Shown: positions 1 to 11,837 of the stretch, piece after piece
How the letters are laid out: the number at the start of each line of letters is the position of its first letter
Position numbering within the stretch: the stretch's first letter is position 1
Assembly: GCA_030052745.1 (NCBI GenBank)
Contig: JANBVO010000004.1
Coordinates: forward strand, 744,001-808,000
Source of the DNA: Pleurostoma richardsiae
Taxonomy: Eukaryota; Ascomycota; Sordariomycetes; Calosphaeriales; Pleurostomataceae
Length of the DNA stretch: 64,000 nt
Direction: 5' to 3'
The notes under the pieces: generated by a model
Databases searched by the model: none
Told to the model about the DNA's origin: nothing
What the model saw: the letters and a program-made list of their open reading frames with translations, nothing else
Translations under genes and position numbers: made by a program

Positions 1-1573
1 CGCCAGCATTGCAATAGCTGTCGATATCGTCGCACCAACCGGCGTAGTCGAAACAGTCCATGGAACCTGGCCACCCGGCCTCCTTGAAGCATGCAGCGAT
101 CTGCACCTTGCAGCTAGAGTGGCCGGTCTTGCAGCCAGAGACATCGTCAAAGTCGGGAATCTCGCTGCTGCACCACTTACCGCAGCCGTACTCGCACGTC
201 GAAGGGACCGTGTAAGTAGCAGTGCACAGGGAAGAGGTAGTGGTCGAGGTCTGGCGCTTAGTAGTTGACGGCGAGGTGGTGGTCGTGCACGGAGTCGTAG
301 TCGTATGCTGGGAGGATGTTGTCTTCGTGCTAGTGGTGCATGGCGTCGTAGTTGCATGCTTGGAAGTCGTTGTGCTGGTAGTGCAAGGCGTTGTGGTAGA
401 TGAAGGCTTCGACGGCTTCGTGGTGGTGGTGCATGGAGTGGTGGTAGTTGTGGAGGAAACCACCGACGACGACGATACCACGGAAGATGATGAGGATGCG
501 ACGGAAGAGGACGTTGAGCTTATGCTCTCGCTGGAACTGGAGGATACCACAGAGGATGACGAGGAGGTCTGGCTCTCAGTGGAGGATGTCGACGTGCTTG
601 TAGCTGAGGACTGCGACTCGCTGTACGAGGTCGAGGTTGTCGAGATGGGCGGTGGCACGGTTGAAGACAGCGACGAAGACGTGGAGGAAGGGATAGAGGA
701 CGAAGAGCTAGGGACGTATCCACACGGCTGCAGCGACTCGAGGTCCTTCGCAACGTAGAGGCTCAGGCGAGACGAGCCACCGCAGATCTCAGAGGAGTTG
801 CCATTGCAGGGCATCGCGCACTCGGATGAGTCGACCTGGCTGGAGAAGTTGCCAACAACAACGCCGCACCAACATTCGCCTATTTCTCCAGTTAGCTATT
901 AAAGCGTAGCAGGCGGAGAAGTCATGAGTCGACGCACCTCCATACTCGGTACCGGCGAAAGGGAAGCCGGCAGCTAAGCAGGCATTCAGACAAATCTCGG
1001 TCGTCGCGTTCGCAGAGTCGACATTGTCCATTGGGTAAGCAAGGGTACGGCCGGTAGAAGAGTCATCAGTGTAGCAGCCCAGAGGAACGTAGTCTGAGAG
1101 AGTCTGGTCCTCGGCAGGCAGGAAGGTGGTGTCTTGCCAGACAGAGAGAAGGTTGTTTCCACCGCAGGTTTCGGAGGAGTTACCCGTGCAAGGAAAGGTG
1201 CACTGAGAGTCGTCAACCTGAGGGCCGTTGACGGTCTGGCCACAGTAGCATTCGCCATAGTACTCAAGACCAGCGTAGCGGTAACCGTTGCCTTTTCCAC
1301 CAAACCAGTCAGTACGGGAATATGAGTCTGGGGAATTCCGACGGCAGGCAGCCTACCCTTGCACTCTGCGACACAGAGCTCCATGGTCATGTTCTGAGAG
1401 TCAAGATCGCTGCGGAAGCTGAGCGCCTCAGGGCTTCCCAGGTCCTGGTAGCATCCGGAGTAAACGAAGGGCTGGAAGGGCTCGGTGCAGACGGGAAGGT
1501 CGATGTTCCAGGCGTGAACATGCTGAACGAGTGCAAGGGCTGCAATAGCAGCAACCGACCTAAAGGCGGCCAT
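1..1573 (-). CDS. WSC-domain secreted/cell-wall protein (3' end outside window)
   Basis: Likely an extracellular carbohydrate-binding or wall-stress-sensing protein. Exons on the minus strand are 1357-1573, 938-1291 and 1-879; the introns are 65 and 58 nt, with CTGAC/CTAAC branch-like sites. The start at 1573 gives a signal peptide (MAAFRSVAAIAALALVQHVHA). Two WSC domains follow, both with the hallmark order: FVYSGCYQD..., AECKG, YYGECYCG, then a PCTGNSSETCGG-type end; the second contains GECWCG and PCNGNSSEICGG. After them comes a Ser-rich mucin-like stretch, then a Thr-rich stretch with four TTTPCTT units, then a Cys-rich segment (CEYGCGKWC ... CFDYAGWCDDIDSYC) running off the edge. A GPI site or transmembrane helix cannot be seen, so surface sensor versus secreted lectin or enzyme is open. 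WSC family membership is clear; the exact role is inference. Confidence 0.88.
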
Positions 1574-4562
1574 GTTTCAAGCGAGTGACTGGGAGTGCAA
1601 CTAACACTCCAGAAAACGAGGGTGAGGTGAAGAAAGGAGAAAAGCGAAGGACTGTGGATGTAAATCCAACACGTACAAGAAGATGACGGAGAGGGGAGCC
1701 CTACCGAGAGAACGAGAGCCGGATGGAGGGCAGCAGGACGAAGGCATCCTTATACCAGGACAGAAGAGCCAAGCCCATGCTTCCCGCCCGGCTCTCCATC
1801 CGGCTCTTCCAGGCTGCAGCTGGCCAGAGAGAACAAACCGGGGACAGGGGAGCGCCACAAAGCAGGGGCCGGCACAGGAAGGCTCACCTGAAGCCGGAGT
1901 CCATCCACGATGGCAGTCCGCTCGGACGTCAGATGGCCTCGTGGGGAACGGCAAAGGGCCTTGTCCGCTTAGCTCTTCGCTAAGCCTGGGCCCAGAAGAG
2001 CTGACTGGGCTCGCCAGGGTCAGACCCTGCTTATTCTTGAGAGTCGAGCCACCATGACTAGTGACGACGAGGTAAAATCTGTCTCCCCGCTGGAAAAACA
2101 CCCGGCCAGATGAGACGGCAGGACGCGGAGTCAGCCCAGGCAAGGTAGAGCGGCTGGAGGGCAGTCAATGTCAAGCCTCTCAGCATTGACAGGGTCTGCT
2201 GCTCGCATGAGGACGGCACACACGAATAGAGAAGCCAGGAGGCGGAGCAAGGTGATGAGCTCGGGCCATGTGAAGAAGGAGGTTGAAGCCACTCCACGAT
2301 ATGCGGGTTGGACAGAGGAAAAGGGGGGAGCGAGCGAGATGGAGTAGACGCCGTCAGGTACGCAGCTGAATGTGGAAAATTCTCCTATTTTTTTCTTGTC
2401 TCTGTGACCGGGAAGAAAAAAACAAGGGACGCCGCCCCGGCACCAGCGGCAGAGGCGTGTCATGCCACCGCGCCTTGTTTTCTTTGTCTCTTCTTTGCTG
2501 CTATGATAGTAGGCATGTCTAATATCGCAGCTAAGGTGTCCCTAAACTTGCAGCTCGTGTCTTTTTCTGTTGACGTTCCGCACGGCGTTTCCGCGCACCG
2601 ATCCAGCAGGCGGGCTGGCAGTCCCGAAATGGAAAGGCGACAGGGGCTCGAGAGCCGCGCCAGCCAATGGGGCGCCCAGAAAGGCAATGGTCCTGTGGGG
2701 AAGGCGTTCTAGCGCAGAAACCCTGCCGGAGCCTATCTCGTTCTAGCGCCCTAAACTTAACGTTAGTACTTAACGTTAGAGTATGATCCGTACCTTGCAT
2801 GCATGCATGGCTGTTGATGGACCCTTGACGGGGCGTGAGCTGACCTATCGACGACTTATGAGGTTCGCGAGATGACCGTGTCTTATTACTGTACACAAAT
2901 GTTAGACGGGCGGCATATACGGATATAGGCTTTCTTCCATGACATGGCGTCGCTGAAAAGCCTTGGCAAGCTCTCCTTCAGGAACCTGATTGACTTCGGG
3001 TACGTACTACTTCTGTCTGTGTCCCTCTCACCCCATGGATGTTCGGAACAGTTCCGGAGAACAGACATGGCGAGAAGACGCCGTGTTGTCTCTTCGCTCA
3101 AGCCCGGATGGCACTGCATAGGATAGGACGGTAGCACTCGTTCTTCGTCGGAGCTCTATCGCATGGATCCATCCTCCGATGCACTATCCCTCCATCCGAC
3201 AGCACTCCGGTCCTCCCGCGATGCTACGCAAACAAGATTGATAACACAGCGAAGATAGTAACAGTAGAGGCCCAAGCAACAAGACGCTGTGACTTCCCCA
3301 ATTTGAACCCCCCCGTGAAAGCAGCCGAAGCGATGGCAGCCCTTTTAGGAACCGTTGTCACCAAGACACAACAACGCTATTCCCCTTCCAGGAAATGTGA
3401 GCAGAGTAGGCGAAGCCACCCTGCAGGCCGGAAAGAAAAGCAGATGCAGGTTGCAATCACCGGCGGTGGCCGTTAGGATGCTCGGGCCTCGGAAGTAACC
3501 CACCACTGCTCATCTCCTATCCTCCGAGGAGCGAGAGAGGTTCTTTTTAACCTTGAATTGTTTGGGCATCCAAGAGGGGCTTGTCCGAGCATTTGTTCAC
3601 ACGTGTAAGAATCGTTGACGTCGCGTTGGCTGCGCAGCCGCGGGGAGCAGCGCTGATCCGGCACGGAGCGAGAAGAGATCAGCATCTCAACCCCCCGAAA
3701 GGACCCGCCAAGGCTCCCAAGAATCGACTTCGCTTCAAGGCCAGTGTGGGCCGGGGATTCACGCCGGCACTTCTTCTCCACAAGCGTGTCGTTCTGTCAC
3801 TATCGAACGACATGGTCTCGCTGGGAAAAGCCCATTCTCTCAGGAGTCGAGACGCCGTGTCTGCTCACCAGTTGCTACTTGCCCTTGTGGCTAACTGGCC
3901 GGTCTAATCATAGATCACTGACATCTTCCCAGGTGTTTCCCCGCAAGCCAGAAAAGCCACCAAGCGCCGGCGCTGCTGTAGGTCAACACTTCTAATTTCC
4001 CATCCGGTCAGCCACTGACTCTCTTTTGAGATAGCCGACTGCCCTCGCTAGTTTCGTATACACACCGCAACTGACGATGCGTCCTGATTCTCTCGAGGGG
4101 ACACATGGCTGAACTGATTCGTATAGCAGCACGGCCGCGGTCGAGCAGAATGCTTGCTACCACATTGTCCGTGCATACGTTGAAGAGCATGCATCCAAGT
4201 GGCGAGGCTTGAGATTTCAAGCAACGCCAGAGGTAGACGCTATGAACGATGTTTCAGGTCACTCAACTTGCTTAGCCCTAGTCGGCTGTTGGCTACTGTC
4301 AGGCACAGTGCTGGTTTGGGCAGGGCGGCGGCGCGTCTATGGAATTTCTCGGATGAGAACATGAGAACAGGCAACTCGTTTAATTTCTTCTTCCGTGCTA
4401 CGGTCTGTACGTTTGTATCCTTGTCGTCATCGCGACTGCAATGTATGAGAGTAGAATACAAGCAAGAGGCCTTAATGACCGTAGAGCCAAGAACTATGAA
4501 GCAAAATCAATCCCAACTCCGGATGCACAGGCTACGACTCGTGCACGCATTTATCGAGGTAG
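1574..4562. other. intergenic, no supported gene (2.99 kb)
   Basis: This holds the 5' flank of the WSC gene and the 3' flank of eIF3a. All open frames are short, lack recognisable domains and overlap one another on both strands. Local order is limited to paired direct repeats at 2705-2779 (see findings). I see no RNA gene. Confidence 0.6.
2705..2779. repeat. two pairs of 11-bp direct repeats
   Basis: CGTTCTAGCGC occurs at 2705-2715 and 2739-2749. Immediately after, CTTAACGTTAG occurs at 2756-2766 and 2769-2779; its core TAACGTTA is palindromic. Function unknown; about 1.1 kb upstream of the WSC start. Confidence 0.6.
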
Positions 4563-7500
4563 CTACTCCTGACGACGGAACTTCGGCACCCACTTGCCCG
4601 CAGCACCCGAAGGCTTCAGAGGCTCTGCAGGAGGGGCAGGAGATCCACCGCGGTTGTTCTCGCCAGCGCCGGATCCTGCGCGATCCATGGGCACACCACG
4701 TCCAGAAGATGTCCGAGGAGGGGGTCCGTTGCGATCGAATCCGTCCGTGCCAGCCTTGGCAGCCTCACGCTCACGCCAGCTAGGCTTGCCACCGGCGAGT
4801 TGAATGCGAGGCGGTCCCGAAGGCCTGTCGCTGGAATCAGTGCGCTCCATAGTGGCTCCCGTTCGGCTAGGTGGCTCAGCTGCCTGTGTAGATGCTGGTG
4901 CAGGCTCCTCGCCTGAGGCCTTAGCAGCCTGGCGGTCGCGCCAGCTCGGTCTGTTACCACCCGCAAGTTGGAGACGCGGCGGTCCGGAGGGTCGCTCATT
5001 GGAATCTGTGCGCTCCATAGGAGTTCCAGTGCGCAGGGGCAGTCCCTCGCGACGAGGCGCCGGGGGAACAGCGGCAGCCTTCTCCTTCTCCGCCTTCCGT
5101 CTGGCAAGAGCTTCCTCCTCGCGTCGCTGCTGCAGGGCCGCACGCTCCAGAGCCTCCTGCCGCTCCTGGTCCCGCTGAGCCTTGAGCTTGGCCATCTCCT
5201 CACGTCTCGTTGCTTCTCTCTGCTCACGCTCTTCCTTCTCTCTGGCAGCGCGCTCCTCCGCCTCCCGCAAAGCACGTTCTTTCTCCTCACGCTCCCGCTT
5301 CTCCCGAAGCTTCCGTTCCCGGAATTCCTTCTTTCGCAAAGCAATCTGCTTCTCAAGCTCTCTCTCGGCATCACGGCGACGCCTCTCAAACTCGTCACGG
5401 CGACGCTCATGAAGGTTGGATCTAAACTGCTCGTAGAACGGCATTAGACGGCTGAGACGGTGCTTCAGCTCCACAGCTTCCTTGTGCTTCAGCTCAGCCT
5501 CTCTCAAGGTCTCTGCCTTCGCCTTCTCATAAGCAGCCAGATCAGCGGCACGCTGTCTCTCGTAGTCCTCGGGGAGCTTCTTAACCTCCTCCTTGCGGAA
5601 GGCTCTCTCAAGATGGTCGATACGCTTTCCAGTAATGCGAAGCTTCTCGTTGACGTCATTCTTCTCACGTTCAAGCTGAGCAAGCTTGATGGCGCGAAGG
5701 CGGCTGCTGTCGAGGCTTGCGAGGTCCTCGGTATCGATGCCGAGAGCCTTGGGGGCGATCTTGAGTTCCTTGATGGTGTTCTCGACCTCGCGAATGTGGA
5801 TCTCTTCACGCTCCTTCTGCATGCGTCTCTGCTCCCGTTCCTTCAGCTCCTGCTGGAGGCGCTGGTTCTCAGCCTCCTGCAGGGCTTGCTCACGGAGACG
5901 CTTAGCCTTCGCGTTCTCCTTCTCAATGCGAGCCTTCATCTCGGACGCCTCCTCCTTGCGCTTCTGGATAACATCCTTGCGGGCAAGAATGTCAAGGTTC
6001 TCCTTCTCAGCACCCGCCTTGGCACGAGCCAGGGCGGCCTGGCGGGCCTTGATGCGAGCCTCGTTGAATGACGAATCGACGTAGTAGCAAGTAGTGAACA
6101 GAGTCTTGCCCAGTCGGGTCAGCTGCGATCGAACAATCTCGGAAGGTGTGCTCTGCAGTCTCTGGACGGTGCCAGTCTCGCTCTCAGCAGAACCAGCGGC
6201 AGAGCCAGCATGGGCAGCCTTCGCCGAGGAGAAAATATCATTGTCGAAGCTGAGAACGCCAGTAGCATGGTCCATACGGATCGCGAGATCGCCCTTCTTG
6301 TTACCGTTCATGATGAATTTCTCAATGGTGCCGCGAGTGACCTGGAATGGTTCGGGGAACTGAGCCAAGCTCTCAACGAACTCCAAATCCACGGTCTCAT
6401 ATACCTGAGACAGCTGCTGGAAAAGTCGCGTAAGGATAACCTGCTGGAGAGGACCGATGTACTTCTCCATCTCGGAATCGGCGCCAATCTGTGCAAGGAT
6501 GGGCGAAATCTTCTGGCAGATGGAAAGCGGGTGGAAGTCAACCTCAAGGATGTTGTAAAGGTCACGAATCTCCGGGCGTGCGCGCCGCAGAAGCGACTTG
6601 GAGAGAGCATCCCTGAACAGAGCTGCTCGTGTAGGGGCCTGAGACATGCCGAGAAGGTGAGTAAGGCGGGAGTTCTTGTTCTTCTTCGCCTCATCGAAGT
6701 CGACCATAGCGCCGCGAGATCTGGTGGTGCTGATGACCGGGATAGACAGCGCGGACAACAGCACGAAGGAGGCGGCCTTCTGAAGATCGGCGTCGGATGC
6801 AGGCGGGTTATCCGCCTTCTTGCTCTGGCCAGTGGCGACCAGGGCAGCAGACTGCCGGAGAAGGCTGTAGTACCGTGACCAGGCAGCAGCGTGGAAAAGA
6901 TAATTCTCGCCGACGAGAAAGATGCGGGTGAGTTTCTCATAGTAGTTTGCCATCATGATGTTCTTCGCAGGGCGCTTGCTGAGATTCAGCAGCGTGTGAA
7001 TGTCCTCCACGCTTCGGAATGCCTCCTGCCAAAGCTCGAGTTCGACGGCCACATTGAGCTGCTGGAACCGGGTCTCGAGATGGCGCTGTAAAGTATCGGG
7101 GTCGTTCAGGTTGATGGCATGCATCTGAGTCGAGTACTTGGCGGCAGTCTGGACATGGTTGCGAAGCAGTTCGCAAAGGCGGCGGAACTCGGTCTTTCTG
7201 GTGTACTTGAGGCAGAAATCGAACGCCTGCATGGCGGTGCTCTGGTAAAGGATCTCCAGACGCGCATTGTTTCTCAGGATATCAAGAACGGTTCGGTACG
7301 CCTCCCACAGGAACTTGAGCCACGGGGTAACGATGGCGCGATCTGTCCGATCCCGGGACTGCTCGCCGGACACGGTAGCAAGGAGGATGGACTCGGGGGT
7401 CTCGCTAGCCTCAAGGTCCTCCACGCTGGTGGCACCAGCTGAAGCCTCGAGGCTAGACTGAACCTCATCGGCCTTTTGTTGAGCAGCGGTGACCTTCTCG

Positions 7501-7996
7501 GCGGCCAACTCGATGAACTTCTTCAAGACCAGCTGCGAAAATTTTAGCAAGATGTCCGGAGTAGACGGCAGCCGGCTAACCTACCTCGATGGTTCCAACG
7601 TTGGTGTTCTGCGCAATGTTCTTGTACTGGTATAGCGCGTCCTTCGCCAGCTTGCCCTTCTTCTGTTCAACGGCGAGCTCCACCAGCAGGAGCATAACCG
7701 GCTCCAGCGACGCAATGGGGACATTTCGAGATCGCTTCGAGGTGATGTGCTCGTGGAGGAGGGTGAGAGCGGCGGGTGCCTGGTTGACGCCGATGAGCTC
7801 CTGGGCGCGCTTCAGGACATTTTCGGGCTTCTGGTGCGGTGGAGGCGGCTATGCAGCTGTTAGCTAACGTCGAGATCGAAGGGAAAATGACACGCTGGGC
7901 AGAGGCAGATGAGAGGCGCGATGCATGACGCTGGTGCGGACGCAGAACCTGAGGGGTAGCGGGAGGTGTTGGACGTGTCACAACTGAACGTACCAT
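4563..7996 (-). CDS. TIF32: eukaryotic translation initiation factor 3 subunit A
   Basis: Scaffold subunit of eIF3, which bridges the 40S ribosome, mRNA and other initiation factors in the cytoplasm. Exons on the minus strand are 7994-7996 (the ATG alone), 7585-7848 and 4563-7532, giving about 1078 residues, normal for fungal eIF3a. The first intron (7849-7993) splits ATG from CCG, giving [11 protein letters not shown], the conserved N-terminus. An N-terminal helical region runs to about residue 400; a PCI domain lies near 430-525 ([19 protein letters not shown] onward). A long charged Arg/Glu/Lys coiled coil spans about 570-900. The C-terminal tail carries a duplicated unit around [20 protein letters not shown] and [20 protein letters not shown], then a Gly/Pro-rich end. 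The one-codon first exon is the least certain part. The identity is very secure. Confidence 0.96.
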
Positions 7997-9614
7997 GATG
8001 GGCAACCTTGCCTTCGCGGCGAAGAGCTCGCAGATAAGGTCTTCCGGTAGAGTGAAGCACAGCGCACGTCAAGACGTCGAAAAGTCGATGACTTTAGCTG
8101 TGCTGCCTCTGGGATAGTTGGATCCTCGCGCCAAGTAGAGGGATCAAAATGTTGTGAGGCTTCAGAGATTTTGTTAATTCTGTGGGTGGGTTATCCGGAG
8201 TGGGGCCTTGACCAGTGCGTCAGAGTCACGTGGGTCCAGAGCTCTCGGTTGGCGAGGAGGTGAGAGAGAGGTGAGGTTTGGCTGAATTAAGAGATCAGTC
8301 GCCCTGTGGTTAGGGCTAGGGCTTGGTGACTCAAAGCCCTTCAAGCTGCGTCTCTCGGGCAAGCCCTTAGAAATGGTGAAGTGCTTTGCAGTTTCTCTCG
8401 AGCGTTGATATCGCGATGTTTGTTCCTCTCCGCCCGATGCGTCGCTCTGGACGAATAACAAAGAAGGGTGGGGCAGCTGGGCACGGGGTATTTGGGAGCT
8501 GTAACGCTGATCTACTATGTAGCTACCTACCAACCTACCGACCTGACCTTACCTCTTAATACCGAGTCCTGTATAGACTATAATATGCCTATGGGTATCT
8601 AGGTACCCGCCTGTCTGGTAGGTCGGCGCTCGCTCGGGTTAGCCGTCAATGTTCGACCTCAATCTTCTTACCATTGAATAGTCTTTAGCAGCATTGAAGT
8701 GAAAGCCGCTCCGAGTTGAACATGTCCATGCAAATGCGGAGCGAGCCGAAGCATATATGCAGCTACAGGGTAGCAGTTTGCCAAGCTCACCCTAGGTTCA
8801 TGCATTTATGAGACCAAATATGTAATTACATTTATATTCCCGCCCTCATTTCCCGCCCCCTTGTTAGCCTGCAGGCCCAATGGAAGCTTTTCCCTTGTCT
8901 GTCAGTGCCTCCGTCCCCGTTCCCACCCAGGCCACCCAGAAAGACGAGCAGATCCGCCTCCGGTCTGCAGGTCTCTCGCCCAAACCGCCGCTGTCCCCGG
9001 CAAAAGTAGCAGGTACCAGGGTCCCCTTCCTGCAGCGGCCTCAATCCCTCGCAAATCGTGCCATCCTCTCCTCCATTTTCCCCTTCCCACTTCCAACTCA
9101 CCTTTCGCTCCTTATTGACGATTCATCCATTCCTCACTTTCCATTCCGTCCATTGCCCTTTCCCCCGTTGACTCCACGAGATCCGGCAGGCCCACCTGCC
9201 CTTCCTTGGTCATCTCAATTGCTGAGTTTGGAAACCGAGCCTGTAGGTGCCTTCAATCCCCCCCCCTTTCCGCAATGTTTAAAAATCTTCCGACGGGACC
9301 TTTGTCAAACCGGCAATGCCAAACACACACTGCGCGACGTGACAGCGACCCGGAAAAGGGCGAAGGGGGAAAGAAGTTTGCGAAGGAAATAATTACCTCA
9401 GGGCTGACACGATTTCCTCATGGCTGCAGAGCAGGACTCCGAGCAGCAGCACGACGACCTTCATTTCGACCAGCTGGACGGTCCGTCTCGATCGCGACCG
9501 AATAATCTAGCAGAGGATCCAGCATCTCCTTCATCCAACCCCTCAACGCCAATCCGCCGCACCGAAGCAATCCGCTCCGGAGCCTCTTCGCCGTCCGACC
9601 CCCACCACGAAACA
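7997..9614. promoter_or_regulatory. divergent promoter region of eIF3a and G-gamma
   Basis: Holds the 5' flanks of two divergent genes. Visible sites include an E-box TCACGTGG at 8226-8233 and a telobox-like GGTTAGGGCTAGGGC at 8308-8322. TACCTA/TAGGTA words cluster around 8525-8640, and a pyrimidine-rich tract lies at about 8890-9270. A 65-codon in-frame extension of the G-gamma frame begins at 9420. No separate gene is supported. Confidence 0.5.
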
Positions 9615-9955
9615 ATGCCTTCATACACCTCCCGCGATGTCGGCGATCCGTCGCAGATTAAGAAGAACAAGCAGAGCATGGCCGACCTAAAGCTGCGGCG
9701 CCTGACCGAGCTCAACAACCGATTGAGGGAAGATCTCGAGAGAGAGCGGATCCCTGTCAGTCAGGCATCTAAGAGGTGAGCTAGAATCTTCCGGTCGGCA
9801 ACGGATTGAGCACTCACTGACATGCACCTCTTAGCATCATTGCCTACTGCAATAGCACCAGAGATTACATGGTACCATCGGTCTGGGGAGCAGTACCTAA
9901 GGGAGAGGACCCCTACGCGCCACAGCAGAGCGGCGGGTGTTGTGTGGTCATGTAG
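9615..9955 (+). CDS. heterotrimeric G-protein gamma subunit
   Basis: Forms the obligate G-beta-gamma dimer at the plasma membrane in pheromone, nutrient and development signalling. Exons are 9615-9775 and 9835-9955 (59-nt intron), encoding 93 residues, the usual fungal length. The start gives MPSYTSRDVGDPSQIKKNKQ, followed by the helical coiled coil (LRRLTELNNRLREDLERERI) that packs on G-beta. The second exon encodes IIAYCNSTRDYMVPSVWG. The C-terminus GGCCVVM has a CaaX box (CVVM) for prenylation with an adjacent cysteine suitable for palmitoylation. The frame stays open upstream to an ATG at 9420, which would add 65 Ser/Pro-rich residues. I prefer 9615 because it matches the conserved N-terminus and has A at -3, whereas 9420 has C there. 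Identity is near certain. Confidence 0.93.
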
Positions 9956-11837
9956 AACTGTCCACTACGACAGGCCATTAAGGGAGAGAGAGAATCGAGC
10001 CAGGTAATGCTTGGAGTGGCTGCGGACACAGCGGGGGCTTTGCCGGATCTTGGCGTTGTTGCTGCAAGAATATAAAAGCAGGGCATCATCGAGAGCCACG
10101 CCTCTCGACTTGGTGGGACGCCCATAGCGGACCAAGAGCGAAGAAGCGGAGAGACGACTCAAAAGAACGATACCAACGGTCGACTACTTTATGCCGCCAG
10201 CTCTACCTGTTTCTCAGGTAGAAGACCGTCGTCCGGACGCTTGGCGGCTATGATAATGGCCTTTTTGTTTCCTTGTTCGCTGTACGGGGATGGATACAGC
10301 ACCGGAGGGAAGCTCTTTCAGCATGTAATACTCGATCCCTTCAGGACCGTTATCCTGTATTTTCCTTTTCATTGCCCTCTTCACCTGTGAATATACCACT
10401 TTTCCGCGCGCTAGACCCTGTGGTGATAGCACCTGTGACAATCATGGACAACACTGACCTGGAAAAGAAGCATCTGATTGATATTACTGCCTGCTCATGG
10501 TCCATTCCCTCCTGGAACTTTCTTAGTTTGGGAAGCACTTGCTAATCGTGTCCAAGTAGCCGAGGAACCACTTCTGCGACAGCTGGCCGCACCAGTGAAG
10601 CCTCCTGTCTTGTCGAGCGCCAGGCGATGGCCGGCGCGGTCCCTAGCCCTGTTCCACCGCAGTTAACCGTCTGTTCTTCAGCGGCCACTTTTGTTGTGCA
10701 ACAGCACAACAGCGTCAAGAGCAAAGATGTCCTGGGCAACTGCACCCGGTGGGCACTCATACACATATCCTCTCGCCCAAAGCCGGACCGAGCGGATGGC
10801 AACATATAACCTTGTGCGACAAAGAGGTGGATAACGATGACTTATCTCAGTTACTGAAACACCCATCCCGCGTATCTCCCCGGATTGGTGGAAAGCAAAC
10901 TCTCCAGCTAGACTACACCTTTCCTCGACTGTCTCAAGTCGCTCTTACTCTCAAGCTTATCTTCACTGAGCGAGAGTAGTGTCCCCGGTCTCTTACCGCA
11001 TCTATACCAGCAAGTCGGTGTTGCAAACCTTTTAAAACCCTGAGAGATCGTGCTTTACCTTTGCCTGGGTTAGACGTTCGTTGCCGGCCCCGGGGACCTC
11101 TGCGTCTCTCGGGCCGAGAGCTGTTCCCGACCAAATTCTCTTCTAGGAGCAGCTCCCTTCGATGGTTCTCTCATACAGCCTATCAGACATCAGCCGAGGG
11201 ATATTAATAGTTACCAAGCAGCAGAAAGAAGCCATCAAGCAGCACCATCATCGGTTAGCGGCAGGGATCATCTGCACAAAGGGACAGGAAGCTATCATGC
11301 CAAAGTCTGCTCGTCTGACCGCTCCGGGACGCTTCTGCGTAAATTCCCAAGTAGTTCTCCGTAAATAGGATCTGATAGAGCCCACCGTATTTGCTCGGAA
11401 GCGCCTCTCTTCTTCCCCGGACCTTGGCTCGGGGGTTGAGTGGGTCACTTCCGGCAGCCCGGTAAGTGTGGTCCGACCGTCGGGAGACGACCCTTCCGGA
11501 GTCGATACTGAGAGGAAGCAGCAAGAATGAATATTTTTCTAAATGCTGCACACGAAGACAGTTAAATATGCATGCCATGAAACGTAGTATACTATCTTTC
11601 TGGTTGCCAGTAATCCTATTGTATTCGGTGTTTCTCAATGTGACTAGTAGGTAGGGAACGATGGGAGAGGCTCGCTATTACGTAGTGCTGGGCGCTGTCC
11701 TGCCCCTCCATCCATATGCCAAACTCAACCACTGTAACCACACATCACTTTTGATGCGTATTGAGCACAGCACGATCTTAGCTGAGACAAATTTGGCATC
11801 TCGTTAAACTAGCAGCTTCGACTTGGTAACCAGCCCC
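9956..11837. other. intergenic, no supported gene (1.88 kb)
   Basis: Contains the G-gamma 3' flank and the Rdx gene 5' flank. A consensus-looking TATAAAAG lies at 10071-10078, but no convincing reading frame follows it. Remaining frames are short and featureless. Confidence 0.5.

Noticed and set aside
4199-4783. 194-codon plus-strand open frame
   Set aside because: Its second half runs antisense through the eIF3a C-terminal coding region and its first half has no protein character.
10071-10545. TATAAAAG followed by a 90-codon frame at 10273-10545 (+)
   Set aside because: The frame has no domain or family resemblance and the TATA-like word alone is weak evidence for a gene.
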